From positions 62,001-126,000 of the forward strand of contig CAKVHF010000004.1 in NCBI GenBank assembly GCA_934748015.1: 64,000 bases of DNA, written 5' to 3'. This DNA comes from an uncultured Clostridia bacterium. GTDB taxonomy: Bacteria; Bacillota; Clostridia; Christensenellales; UBA1242. Each line of letters opens with the position of its first letter. Within the stretch, counting starts at the first letter, position 1. The notes below the pieces were generated by a model. It did no database searches. It had not been told where the DNA came from and worked only from the letters and a program-made list of their open reading frames with translations. Both the position numbers and the translations under genes were made by a program. Below, one piece after another: positions 46,009 through 55,462 of the stretch.

Positions 46009-46316
46009 ATGATTGTGCGACAAAATATCAAACAAATCAAGAATTGTTAACAAAATGTTGATAAAACAATGTAGCAAAATATTGACATATTAAATTAACA
46101 AAAAGTCTCTAAAAGAACAAATAAGCAAACCCTATAATCTAACTTTTTTTGAGGGGTACATTTCGCCAAATTTGTTCTTTTTTTTGTATCTACACACCTT
46201 TTTGGCTAAATGAAACAAAATTACAAGAAAATACTCGCCTTAGCACAATAGGATAGCACAAAATCATAAGTATATATGTAGAACTATTAATACTTAAAAA
46301 AACAGGAGTAATAATA
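46009..46316. other. Intergenic region with a long-loop terminator
   Basis: The 308 AT-rich bases contain the terminator at 46111-46186. Nothing else is recognised apart from the ribosome site AGGAG of the next gene. Confidence 0.4.
46111..46186 (+). terminator. Terminator of the galU operon
   Basis: A perfect 12-bp stem AAAAGAACAAAT/ATTTGTTCTTTT (46111-46122 with 46170-46181) is followed by T. Its 47-nt loop contains an inner ACCCT/AGGGGT pairing. Confidence 0.7.
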
Positions 46317-47171
46317 ATGACATATCAAGATTTCGACAACTACATAACATCGCTGTCTGGATATCCAAACTTAGACTTCGGCGTCATGGGATATAGCACC
46401 TTTGGACAACCGATGTATTATGCACACTATGGGCAGTATGACAACAACCAGATAATTATAGAAGGAAGTATCCATGCTAGAGAATATCTAGCAGGACTAC
46501 TAGTTGTAGAATTAGCCAAAAGCATTGCTGACTTGAACCCAGAGGTCACTGGCGGAATATATTTCATACCCAATGTCAATCCAGATGGTGTAAGACTAGT
46601 GTTGGATGGAACTAAAGATTTATGTCCAAAACTTCAAGAAGTGCTGACAACTATCAACGATGGCAACACAGATTTCTCACAATGGAAAGCCAATGGACTG
46701 GGAGTGGATCTCAATGTTAACTTCGATGCCCTGTGGGGTGGCGGAAGTCAAAATGTATTCTGTGTAGCACCAGCCAACTTTGTGGGATACTATCCCAATA
46801 GCGAAAGAGAGGTACAGAACCTAATCAACTTCACCAACACCGTTCAACCAAAACTTACTATATCCTATCACACCAAGGGTGAAGTCATATATTATGGCTT
46901 CGAAGTATTGAACGAAGCGAACTTAACTAGGGACTATAGCATTGGCACACTGCTTAGCGAAGTTACAGGATATCAACTGGTGCGAACGGTTGCCTCGACC
47001 GGCGGATATAGTGACTGGGTCAGCCAACACCTACAAGTCCCAGCCTACACTATCGAGATTGGCAACCCCAATCTGCCTCATCCGCTGGGTGTGGAGAACA
47101 TACTGACAGTACTAGAGCAAAATCGAAATGTCCCACTAACCGCTCTAAATGCAACCTATGAGTATATGTAA
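46317..47171 (+). CDS. M14-family zinc carboxypeptidase
   Basis: This 284-aa peptidase has the M14 zinc site His53-x2-Glu56 (SIHAREY) and His185 (SYHTKGE), with the catalytic Glu247 in YTIEIGN. DLNVNFD replaces the usual DxNRNF substrate-binding motif. It lacks a signal peptide, so it may act inside the cell, for example on cell-wall peptides (gamma-D-glutamyl-diaminopimelate peptidase-like). AGGAG precedes the ATG. A gene for an HExxH protein follows about 280 nt later. Confidence 0.9.
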   Translation: MTYQDFDNYITSLSGYPNLDFGVMGYSTFGQPMYYAHYGQYDNNQIIIEGSIHAREYLAGLLVVELAKSIADLNPEVTGGIYFIPNVNPDGVRLVLDGTKDLCPKLQEVLTTINDGNTDFSQWKANGLGVDLNVNFDALWGGGSQNVFCVAPANFVGYYPNSEREVQNLINFTNTVQPKLTISYHTKGEVIYYGFEVLNEANLTRDYSIGTLLSEVTGYQLVRTVASTGGYSDWVSQHLQVPAYTIEIGNPNLPHPLGVENILTVLEQNRNVPLTALNATYEYM

Positions 47172-47319
47172 AATATTATTTCGACTACATCCACTATTGA
47201 TAATCAAATGTAATAATAAAATATAATATTTATATATCAATCCACATTTTGTACACATCTGTGGATAATTTGTCACAAAACACATATTATTTGTCAAAAA
47301 TCTAGTAAACTAACATGTT

Positions 47320-47381
47320 ACACACAATGTTGGTTGTGTTATTATCAACGATAATAATCTGCAACCACACCATAGACTTAC
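47320..47381 (+). promoter_or_regulatory. Palindromic leader hairpin before the HExxH gene
   Basis: TTATTATC/GATAATAA (47339-47357, 3-nt loop) is extended by GGTTG/CAACC beyond an internal loop. It is not followed by T, so it looks like an operator or RNA leader rather than a terminator. Confidence 0.4.
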
Positions 47382-47454
47382 AAAAATGGGTATTGACAAC
47401 TTGCCACATCAATACTATACTCTATATACTGAAATATATAAAGGATATATGCTA

Positions 47455-49074
47455 ATGAAGAATATCAAGCTAACACTGCAACAATTGCTAGACCTCGCAC
47501 GAAGAACTTTCTATAACCTAGAGGATAACTTCAACAACAAATATGACAACTATCTGAAAAATAGAGAGAAAGCAAAGAAAAAAGCAATTATGGATGAGAT
47601 AAATGCAGACAACAAGAGTAACACCGATGAGGTAGAATATATTAACAAAACAATAGATGAAGACTCCACACTAGCAGATATCATATCCAAGTTACCCGAC
47701 TGGCGTAAAATGAAGTTGGAAGAAAGAAAAAATTATGCGAGCGAGATTCTGTCTTATGCATTATCTAAAGCAGGAGCTGCTACTATTGGCTTTGCTGTAA
47801 CAGACAATATGGACGAAAACAATCTAGGCGGTTGGGCTGGAGATGAAATCACCCTAAGCAAGTCCAAGGTTGTTAGCGAACTAGAACCATATCAAATGTT
47901 CGAAACTCTTCAACACGAGACTAGACACTTCAAGCAATATCTGGCCAATACTTTGACTAAGAAGAGCACAAAGAATTCCTCACTATATTTTCCGATGGGA
48001 ATATATCCTAACGAAAGTATTAGAAATTCCAAATTAAGCATGGATCTGTATCAAAGCGATATAGCCGAACAAGACAGCAATATTTATGCACTATATCAAC
48101 TATACAACCTAAGCGCAAATATCGGATGGCAGAAACCAAACTCTATTAAATATCATCAAGAACAACAGAAGTTGAAAAAAGTATCTGATGTATTGGAACA
48201 ATCACAAGAAGATTTTCTAATATCCAACATCAAGGTGAATGCGCATCCTAAGATAATCTCAGACATACAAGAACACTTCAACAACTATACTTCTGGACTA
48301 GTTAGTGTGTTGCAATTTCCAATAGAACATTATCAAAATATGCCGGAAGATATAGACGAGAAGTTCTCCACTTCACTTCAAATGTACTTGGAGGACTCAT
48401 CTAACAAAGAAATGTTTAACCAAGAGTCTCATGCTAAGATTGTAAGCAATCTACATAGGATACTTCGTATAGAAGCATTGCAGGCAACCAACATCGTATG
48501 GTACGAACATTCGCCAGAAGACTTATCTAACTGTGTGTCTATGCTAAAAGAAGTTGTGGGCGAAGGCTTACTAGTTCCAACCGCATTTAAATATCTAACA
48601 CATATAGATGGTGGAGAGTTGATGAGAGAACTAAAGAGTCAAATGGACAGTGATGTGTTCCGTATTTCTTCTAAAGCAATGGTTAGTATGCTAGGAGAGA
48701 AGAGTAAGGAACTTAGCATCACAAAATTTGAAATGTTTGGCAAAACTATAGACTTAGACCCTAACAACGCCAATCACCTTTCTTACATGATCAACAATTT
48801 CTTCCCACAAGTATATTCTTGCTACTACGATGATCTTGTCAGCAATATAACACCTTATGTGGAAGAAAAACTAAATAGTGATTATATTATCCATGGAGAC
48901 GAAGCAAGGATGCAGAGGGTAAGTGCGGAAATTTTCACCCCTTGCTCAGCATACTATTGTTGTCTAATGGACAATATGGATACATGTATAAATAGACCAA
49001 AAAATGAAAAAGCCAAAGAGACATTGGACAACATTCAATCTTATATGTCGACAAATAGCGAAATGACAATGTAG
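47455..49074 (+). CDS. Unknown large protein with HExxH metalloprotease motif
   Basis: This 539-aa protein carries QHETRHFKQY with the zinc-protease signature His154-Glu155-x2-His158. It is preceded by a region ending GGWAGDEITLSKSKV, as in zincin-type peptidases that lie in a beta strand followed by the active helix. The rest, about 350 residues, is helical and unassigned. No signal peptide or TM. AAAGGA supports the start at 47455 (or 47449); an ATG at 47386 lacks one. A metallopeptidase is likely; the target is unknown. Confidence 0.6.
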   Translation: MKNIKLTLQQLLDLARRTFYNLEDNFNNKYDNYLKNREKAKKKAIMDEINADNKSNTDEVEYINKTIDEDSTLADIISKLPDWRKMKLEERKNYASEILSYALSKAGAATIGFAVTDNMDENNLGGWAGDEITLSKSKVVSELEPYQMFETLQHETRHFKQYLANTLTKKSTKNSSLYFPMGIYPNESIRNSKLSMDLYQSDIAEQDSNIYALYQLYNLSANIGWQKPNSIKYHQEQQKLKKVSDVLEQSQEDFLISNIKVNAHPKIISDIQEHFNNYTSGLVSVLQFPIEHYQNMPEDIDEKFSTSLQMYLEDSSNKEMFNQESHAKIVSNLHRILRIEALQATNIVWYEHSPEDLSNCVSMLKEVVGEGLLVPTAFKYLTHIDGGELMRELKSQMDSDVFRISSKAMVSMLGEKSKELSITKFEMFGKTIDLDPNNANHLSYMINNFFPQVYSCYYDDLVSNITPYVEEKLNSDYIIHGDEARMQRVSAEIFTPCSAYYCCLMDNMDTCINRPKNEKAKETLDNIQSYMSTNSEMTM

Positions 49075-49141
49075 TGCATGACCTACGCCATCTAAAGCCT
49101 AGAAATATATAAACATTTTATTTACTATTGCTGTATCAAGT

Positions 49142-49164
49142 GTATCATGATTGTTGCATGATAC
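49142..49164. repeat. Perfect 8-bp inverted repeat
   Basis: GTATCATG, 7-nt loop, CATGATAC in the 246-bp gap before uppP. No T tract; possible operator or weak terminator. Confidence 0.35.
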
Positions 49165-49320
49165 ATAACCAAATACAGTTAAGTGGATAAAATGTTTTTT
49201 TGTTAGGCATTATTGAGAGGTGCTAAACAATATACTATGTATAAGTACAATATAGATGTGCTGTGATATTTGTCGTTGCAATATAAAATATCTATTTGCT
49301 TGATTATGGAGTGGTGGATT

Positions 49321-50097
49321 ATGACCTTACTTATTATTATCATCCTAAGCATTGTGCAAGGAGCGACCGAATTTTTGCCAATAAGCAGTAGTGGACATCT
49401 AGTTCTACTATACAAAATATTCGGGATACAAGACAACACACTCTTTTTGAGTGTAATATTGCATCTAGCGACCCTAGTGTCAGTCATAATATATTATCGC
49501 AAAAGCCTGCTTGCACTTATCCGTAAGCCCTTATGTCACACCAATATCTGCATAGTGCTAACGACTGCTGTAACATGTGTGCTAGCACTTATCTGTAAGC
49601 CATATATCGAGGCAACCTTTGACGGCAGATACCTATCTATTGGCTTTGTTATCACTGCGATACTTTTGCTTATTAGTCAAATGCTTGCTAAGAAGATATC
49701 GGTTAAGTCCCCTATCACCCACATGAGCATAAGTTATCCCAAGGCACTAACCATCGGCCTAACACAAGCAATAGCATGCTTTCCAGCAATCAGCCGTAGC
49801 GGGACAACCATAGCAACTGCACTTATGTGCAAAGTCGACCAAAAAGAGGCAACCGAGTACAGTTTTCTTATCTCTATCCCCATTGTGATTGCTTCCACCA
49901 TGTTAGAACTAGCGGAGTATATTGCTAGCCCCACCCCTATTGGATTTAGTGTGATAGAACTAATAATCGGCTTTGCTATTGCATTGTTTGTGGGCGTTGT
50001 ATCTATCAAATTAATGACCAATATTGTAGCCAAGCAGAAACTATACTATTTCTCATTTTACTTACTTATTATCGCCCTAGTTAGTGCAATAATCTAG
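49321..50097 (+). CDS. uppP: Undecaprenyl-diphosphatase UppP (BacA)
   Basis: This 258-aa integral membrane enzyme removes a phosphate from undecaprenyl diphosphate to recycle the lipid carrier of cell-wall synthesis, and gives bacitracin tolerance. Motif 1 is QGATEFLPISSSGHL and motif 2 AISRSGTTIA; about eight TM helices are visible. The ATG at 49321 is chosen because GGTGG precedes it and the protein then starts at the first helix; a TTG at 49270 would add 17 unlikely residues. Confidence 0.95.
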   Translation: MTLLIIIILSIVQGATEFLPISSSGHLVLLYKIFGIQDNTLFLSVILHLATLVSVIIYYRKSLLALIRKPLCHTNICIVLTTAVTCVLALICKPYIEATFDGRYLSIGFVITAILLLISQMLAKKISVKSPITHMSISYPKALTIGLTQAIACFPAISRSGTTIATALMCKVDQKEATEYSFLISIPIVIASTMLELAEYIASPTPIGFSVIELIIGFAIALFVGVVSIKLMTNIVAKQKLYYFSFYLLIIALVSAII

Positions 50098-50210
50098 CAA
50101 TATTTCTATTTTGAAATTTGCAAGCCAAATTATTTTGTATTTTATTTATTTTGGGTTATACTATAATAAACTAAAGAAACTTCTTTGTAACACAAAAGGA
50201 GCTAAAAATT

Positions 50211-50867
50211 ATGCAAGATGAAAATAAAAACAATATAGATATCAAAACTAACAAAGTATCTGACACAACCGAGGTTGAGATCCAAGAAACAACCGAGGCT
50301 AGTGTTAAGACTGAGCAAGAGAAGAAAGAGAACATTGAGTCCATGAACGACACAATGGCAAAATTAAAGGGGCTTATTGCTAAAAACAACGAGATTGCCA
50401 AGCAATCGACAAAGGACGAGCTTGGCAGTGACTACACAGTGGACGAGACTGGCAAAAAAGTGGATATAGATTATCAACTAACTAACGAAGAATTGGTTGT
50501 AGACAATCTTGCCAAAGACCTTCAAGCCGAAGAAGACGACATCAAAGCAAATAAGAAATTTGCTTGGCTTGCGTACATATTATTCTTTATCCCACTATGC
50601 ATCAATGCCAAAAGCCCATTTATAAGACTACATGCCAACGAAGGACTGGATGTGTTCTTCATAGATGTATTTGCATCTATACTTATGGTGTGTGGAGTGG
50701 TTATCAAGTTCCCAATTGATCTAGCAATTGTCGGATATCTTATGATAATCTTCAGTGTAGGGCTATTTATCCTAACCACTATAACCAAGATATTTCAGAT
50801 CATACAGGTGTGTCGTGGCAAACAGAACCAGACACCATGGCTATGGAAGACACGATTTATCAAGTAA
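50211..50867 (+). CDS. Membrane protein with DUF4870/Tic20-like C-terminal domain
   Basis: The protein has 218 aa. The N-terminal 110 residues are charged and disordered (many Glu, Lys, Thr). The C-terminal half has three membrane segments and the FIRLHANEGLDVFF motif typical of the DUF4870/Tic20-like family, then WKTRF at the end. Function unknown. AAGGAG precedes the ATG. Confidence 0.72.
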   Translation: MQDENKNNIDIKTNKVSDTTEVEIQETTEASVKTEQEKKENIESMNDTMAKLKGLIAKNNEIAKQSTKDELGSDYTVDETGKKVDIDYQLTNEELVVDNLAKDLQAEEDDIKANKKFAWLAYILFFIPLCINAKSPFIRLHANEGLDVFFIDVFASILMVCGVVIKFPIDLAIVGYLMIIFSVGLFILTTITKIFQIIQVCRGKQNQTPWLWKTRFIK

Positions 50868-50882
50868 AACAATATTTACACC

Positions 50883-50927
50883 AAAAATGCTTAATTATCC
50901 AAATAACGACAATTAAGCATTTTTTTA
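50883..50927. terminator. Bidirectional terminator between convergent genes
   Basis: AAATGCTTAATT/AATTAAGCATTT stem with A and T tracts. It ends the DUF4870-like gene and the XRE regulator gene. Confidence 0.88.
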
Positions 50928-51239
50928 TTTTAACTTTCTCATAAGATCAATTACTATCTGCTTATTCTCGGCAGAAAGATTGTTATATAGTTCTAAGATA
51001 TTTTTGTCATCCTTGTTGTAGTTATCTCCCAAGTAGAAGAAATCTTGTATAGAGATATCCACTACATCACAGAACTCTAACAAAGTCTTCACCTTCAACT
51101 CAATACTTTTATTTTCAATAGTTTTCATAAATTGTGGATTGTATCCTAGACGCATACTGGTCTCTCTCAATGACAAGTTCGATTTGTTTCTGAAATATCC
51201 CACCCTATTGATAACATCATCATAATTTAACTTTTTCAC
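50925..51239 (-). CDS. XRE-family helix-turn-helix regulator
   Basis: A 104-aa DNA-binding protein. The HTH spans roughly residues 6-60 (VINRVGYFRNKSNLSLRETS, MRLGYNPQFMKTIEN), with the typical VKTLLEFCDVVDISIQDFF second half. The C-terminal helix may dimerise. A GTG at 51239 with GAGGT upstream is the best start; a GTG at 51281 has none. It is divergent from the SLOG-like gene and may control it. Confidence 0.8.
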   Translation of the reverse strand: MKKLNYDDVINRVGYFRNKSNLSLRETSMRLGYNPQFMKTIENKSIELKVKTLLEFCDVVDISIQDFFYLGDNYNKDDKNILELYNNLSAENKQIVIDLMRKLK

Positions 51240-51424
51240 ACACGACCTCGCAAGATTAAGTTTAATAAATATATTTTTCACTAATATTTTAAAACATATT
51301 CGTTAAACTTACGGTGTTACAATTACAACATTATTATATAAATAAGCTCATTTTGAGTGCATGATTATCTCATATGTGATATAATAATCTAAATTTAGTT
51401 AACATCGAAAGGATAATCACAATT

Positions 51425-51970
51425 ATGGAAATAAAAGATACTTGTTGTATAATCGGTCATAGAAAAATACAGCAATCTGATGAACTAATCAAAAAAATAA
51501 AAAATGCGTTTATCACGCTTATTATTAATTACGAAATAAAAAACTTTTTACTTGGAAGCCGAAGTGAGTTTTCTACTTTGTGTCACTCTATACTTGATGA
51601 GTTAAAACAGACCTATACAGACATAAAATGTGTAGCATGCACATGCAGATGTGAAACTTTTGTATCTGTCAAATCAAAAAAAATATTGCAAGATATATAT
51701 TGCAAAATCTATGGCACAAAAACAAAATTATTAATAATGGATGACGAAATTATATTCAAAAACAAATATACTGCAGGAAAAAGCAGTTATATAGAACGAA
51801 ATTATCAAATGATTGACAGTAGTTCTTTTTGTATATTTTATTATAACAAAAATTATATTCCTTCTATAATTAACAACAATTCAAAGATAATTCGTTCATC
51901 AAAAAGTGGCACAAAATTAGCATATCAATACGCATTTCGTAATAACAAAAATATTATTAATCTTTACTAA
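51425..51970 (+). CDS. SLOG-superfamily-like protein (YpsA/DUF1273-related)
   Basis: This 181-aa protein has the N-terminal CCIIGHRKI strand-loop and a Rossmann-like pattern with LLGSRSEFSTLC and a late IRSSKSGTKLAYQYA, resembling SLOG-type nucleotide-binding proteins such as YpsA. The usual acidic and glycine motifs are modified. These families sense or process nucleotide ligands and often sit in stress or defence loci. It has much lower GC than its neighbours (rich in AAA, ATT), a hint of separate origin. AAAGGAT precedes the ATG. Confidence 0.6.
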   Translation: MEIKDTCCIIGHRKIQQSDELIKKIKNAFITLIINYEIKNFLLGSRSEFSTLCHSILDELKQTYTDIKCVACTCRCETFVSVKSKKILQDIYCKIYGTKTKLLIMDDEIIFKNKYTAGKSSYIERNYQMIDSSSFCIFYYNKNYIPSIINNNSKIIRSSKSGTKLAYQYAFRNNKNIINLY

Positions 51971-52095
51971 TTATAACAACTTATAAATAGTATTACTACT
52001 GTTTAATTTGGCTACATTTAACTTGTAAAAAGTAAATATTGTTGATATAATATAATCGATCAAAAAAATATTATAAACTTAAAGGACTAAGATAT

Positions 52096-53196
52096 ATGAA
52101 AGTAGGAATTGTAGGACTACCTAATGTAGGCAAAAGTACACTATTTAACGCTATAACCAAAAATCACATCCCTAGCGAGAACTATCCATTCTGCACAATA
52201 GAACCCAATGTGGCTATTGTTAATGTGCCAGATCATCGATTGGATGTGCTAGGCAAGATGTATAATACTCAAAAAATCACCCCTGCAACTCTAGAAGTTG
52301 TGGACATTGCGGGATTAGTCAAGGGTGCTAGTCACGGAGAAGGACTGGGCAATAAGTTCCTAAGCCACATACGGGAAGTAGATGCTATTATCCATGTGGT
52401 TAGATGTTTCGAGAACAGCAAAATCATCCATGTAGAAGGCAAAATAGACCCTATACAAGACATCAAGGATATCAATCTAGAACTGATCCTTGCAGATCTA
52501 GAGACTGTAACCAAGAGATATGATCGTGCGGTTAAGAGTTATCGTGGTGGAGACAAAAAGTTGGCACAAGAGGTGGAATTGCTAGGCAAGTTAAAAGAAC
52601 TACTAGAGAGCGAAAAGCCAGTGCGTAGTTATTCTGCAACCAAGGACGAAAAAGAACTAATAGACGGCTTCTTCCTAATCACCGACAAGCCAATAATATA
52701 TTGTGCTAATATATCCGAGTCAGGACTAAGCGACCCAGATAGTCTAGATAAGAAGTTCGCAAAAGAAGTAAGCGACTATGCTCTAGCCGAAGGCAACGAG
52801 TGTATAACAATCTGTGCTCGTATGGAAGAAGAACTATCCGATATGTCGGAAGACGAACTAGCAATATTTAAGGAGGAATTAGGCATAGATTCCTTCGGAT
52901 TGGACAAACTAATCGTAGCAGGATACAAGATTTTGGGACTAATCAGTTACCTTACTGCTGGCGAAAAAGAGGTTCGTGCATGGACAATCGTCAATGGCAC
53001 TAAAGCCCCAGGAGCAGCAGGCAAGATACACAGCGACTTCGAGAGAGGATTTATCAAAGCAGAGGTTGTATCCTACGAGCAACTAGTTGCTTGCGGTAGC
53101 CTGACTGTCGCAAAAGAGCGTGGACTAGTGCGTATGGAAGGCAAAGACTACGTTGTTAAAGACGGCGATGTGATTCTATTTAGATTTAATGTATAA
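52096..53196 (+). CDS. ychF: Redox-regulated ribosome-binding ATPase YchF
   Basis: A 366-aa Obg-family P-loop protein that prefers ATP. P-loop GLPNVGKST (residues 6-14), switch region VDIAGLVKGASHGEGLGNKF, and a NIS-E instead of NKxD specificity loop explain the ATP preference. The C-terminal TGS/YchF domain ends with the conserved GAAGKIHSDFERGFIKAEV. It interacts with ribosomes and stress responses. The next gene is 30 nt downstream. Confidence 0.97.
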   Translation: MKVGIVGLPNVGKSTLFNAITKNHIPSENYPFCTIEPNVAIVNVPDHRLDVLGKMYNTQKITPATLEVVDIAGLVKGASHGEGLGNKFLSHIREVDAIIHVVRCFENSKIIHVEGKIDPIQDIKDINLELILADLETVTKRYDRAVKSYRGGDKKLAQEVELLGKLKELLESEKPVRSYSATKDEKELIDGFFLITDKPIIYCANISESGLSDPDSLDKKFAKEVSDYALAEGNECITICARMEEELSDMSEDELAIFKEELGIDSFGLDKLIVAGYKILGLISYLTAGEKEVRAWTIVNGTKAPGAAGKIHSDFERGFIKAEVVSYEQLVACGSLTVAKERGLVRMEGKDYVVKDGDVILFRFNV

Positions 53197-53226
53197 TTAT
53201 TTCAAAAAAAAGGTTGTGTATAATAT

Positions 53227-53829
53227 ATGGATAAGTTAGATGTAGACAATGATATAAGAGTAATTATCAAGAGCAAAAATGACGGCATATTATTTGACCA
53301 AGAATGTTGTACTGTGATCAATCTGATACTTAATAACGATGGCGAGATTGCAACGAGCTTCTTAGGTGTACACAACGAGCAACTGCTAAAAGCACTAACC
53401 AAGGTGCAAAAAGCATATTTCAAAGCATTGAAAAAGACACTGAAAGAAGAACGAAAAGCAACATCAACCGAATTGAAAGCACAAGAGGATGCTAAGAAAG
53501 ATTGCGATTGTGCTGACAACTGCGATTGCGGAGAGAACTGCAACTGTGATAGCAATAATAAATGTAGCAATACTTGCGATTGCGATACTAATGCAACTTG
53601 CAATTGTGACGACAAAGAAGAAAATTGTACTTGCGGTGATGCATGTGATTGTAACACCCCAAAAGCAAAGAAGAAAGGCAAGTCAAAAAAACAATTAGAC
53701 AAGTCCACTGACGACAAAAAACAAGTTGTAAGTGCAGTTGGTAACAACTGTTGCCACTCCATAGACGGATCAGGCAAGCCAATTGCAAAAACAAAACTAG
53801 AAACTTTAACAAAATCAAAAAAGAAATAA
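53227..53829 (+). CDS. Cysteine-rich metallothionein-like protein
   Basis: The protein has 200 aa. The N-terminal 80 residues form a small helical domain of unknown type. Residues 93-142 hold 15 Cys in CxC pairs separated by acidic and Asn residues (CDCADNCDCGENCNCD). A basic, Lys-rich tail follows (KAKKKGKSKKQ). CxC-rich segments of this kind bind soft metals such as copper, zinc or cadmium in metallothioneins; it is otherwise unlike known bacterial SmtA/BmtA. It follows ychF by 30 nt and may be co-transcribed. Metal binding is inferred from composition. Confidence 0.7.
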   Translation: MDKLDVDNDIRVIIKSKNDGILFDQECCTVINLILNNDGEIATSFLGVHNEQLLKALTKVQKAYFKALKKTLKEERKATSTELKAQEDAKKDCDCADNCDCGENCNCDSNNKCSNTCDCDTNATCNCDDKEENCTCGDACDCNTPKAKKKGKSKKQLDKSTDDKKQVVSAVGNNCCHSIDGSGKPIAKTKLETLTKSKKK

Positions 53830-53983
53830 TAAGTAGTAAAAACGTTTATATAAAATAAACAAAAATATTTATTATTTACGATCTTGAGAAGATATCTTCA
53901 TAAAAAATATTTTTGTATAATGCAAATACATTTTTTTGCAAATAATTTTTCTAGGATAAAATATAGCAATAATATAAAACAGC

Positions 53984-54013
53984 AAAAAATGCACCAAAAT
54001 TTGGTGCATTTTT
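53984..54013. terminator. Bidirectional terminator between convergent genes
   Basis: AAAAAATGCACCAAAATTTGGTGCATTTTT region: perfect stem of 11 bp or more with T tracts both ways, between the Cys-rich gene and the PIG-L gene. Confidence 0.85.
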
Positions 54014-54042
54014 CTTTATTTATTAGCTTATTTGTTTAGCGA

Positions 54043-54831
54043 TTATTCTATACCTTCCAACAATTCCTTGTTGGCGTCATTAAGGACTTTGATACAATAA
54101 TCTTTCAAAGCAATGTTCTTCTGGATCACAGGCGTTAGATTGATACCATACCATAGTAGTCTTTCTTCATCATCTATCTCTTTGCAAGCAGCAAAGGCAG
54201 CATTGGCCATCTTACGTCCCATAATAGCCTTAGTGTAATTCTTGGACTGCTCTGCTCTAGTATCGTACACGCCCACCAATCTCAATTGCAAGTCACGATT
54301 GTCGGATATATCAAAAGTCACCTTATATCTTTCTGGCAACCAATCTAGCGATCTAAATACCTCACAGCCATATAGTAGTCTAGGTCTAGTCTCCTCTGGC
54401 ATAGTCATGATTGCATCAACCACCATAGAGGTTATTAGCCTATGAGTTTCGCTACGATCAAATATATTGTGTGTATACACAATGTCTGGATTGATATCCG
54501 AGATTAATTTGGCTAATTCTTTTACAACCAATTCCCTGTTCTTAAATAGATAATCACGGCTATGTTTCAATAGATACAACCCGTCATATTCCCCTATCTG
54601 ACCAGCTCTAGTCTGTTCTTGGTTCCTTTGCTCAACCATCTCCTTATCGGATATGTCGCTATACTTACCAGCCTTGTAACAATTGGCTCCGTCACCTACC
54701 ACGCATGCATAAAATGCATACTTTTTGCTTCCAAAAGCCTTCAGAATGCCGTCCATTGCCATGATTTCAATATCATCTTGGTGTGCGGAAATTGCTAACA
54801 AATTAGTCGTATTTGGACCTTTAGTTTCCAT
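54043..54831 (-). CDS. PIG-L family deacetylase
   Basis: The protein has 262 aa. The zinc site AHQDDIE (residues 16-22; canonical AHPDDxE with Pro replaced by Gln) and HNIFDRSETHR (His-x3-Asp-x3-His type) define the PIG-L/LmbE fold. It removes acetyl groups from an N-acetylglucosamine-like moiety, as in BshB or MshB; the substrate here is unknown. The C-terminal GRKMANAAFA segment is conserved in a subgroup. The ribosome site GAGAGG is somewhat distant. Confidence 0.88.
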   Translation of the reverse strand: METKGPNTTNLLAISAHQDDIEIMAMDGILKAFGSKKYAFYACVVGDGANCYKAGKYSDISDKEMVEQRNQEQTRAGQIGEYDGLYLLKHSRDYLFKNRELVVKELAKLISDINPDIVYTHNIFDRSETHRLITSMVVDAIMTMPEETRPRLLYGCEVFRSLDWLPERYKVTFDISDNRDLQLRLVGVYDTRAEQSKNYTKAIMGRKMANAAFAACKEIDDEERLLWYGINLTPVIQKNIALKDYCIKVLNDANKELLEGIE

Positions 54832-55426
54832 ATAATATTATTTCAACCTCTCTATATTATCTCTTGAAAAAATGTTTACTGCATACTAAATTATATGAAT
54901 AATTTATATGACTAGTGTATAACAAATTGGCAAAAATTACAAACGAATACAACAATTATTTGGCAATGTTTTAACTTTTTGAACAAATTTTCGATAATTT
55001 TAAATTTGTCAAGCAAATCGATAAAATAAAAATTTTTTTGCGTTTCCAGCTTGTCTTAAGAAAGATGTTTAGTCTAGAAAATGTATAAAAACGCTTTTTT
55101 AGCCACTACAATGCTATTTTTGTTGCACTATGTCTGAGATTTTTTTGCAATCTATTACCTATCGACATTATATGCAAGTATTTTTTTCTAATATATTCTG
55201 ACTGTCACTAACTATATTGTAGCACAAAAATGCAACAATGTTAATAGGTGAACCACAAATTTATTATTATCTAACTATTGTCCACATGCGGTCTAAGTCC
55301 AATATACCCGTTAACATAGCGGTTTTTAAACATTTTTGTTCCATGCTAAATTTTTAATAAAAACAACAAATCTGACCCACTTCTATACTAATATACTATT
55401 TATACAACCTTTTTCTTAAAAAGAAG

Positions 55427-55455
55427 TTGCAAAATGTATCAATCTATAGTATAAT
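55427..55455 (+). promoter_or_regulatory. Promoter of the rpsF-ssb-rpsR operon
   Basis: TTGCAA (55427-55432), 17-nt spacer, consensus TATAAT (55450-55455). The transcript would start near 55462 and carry a leader of about 150 nt. Confidence 0.7.
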
Positions 55456-55462
55456 TGTATCC

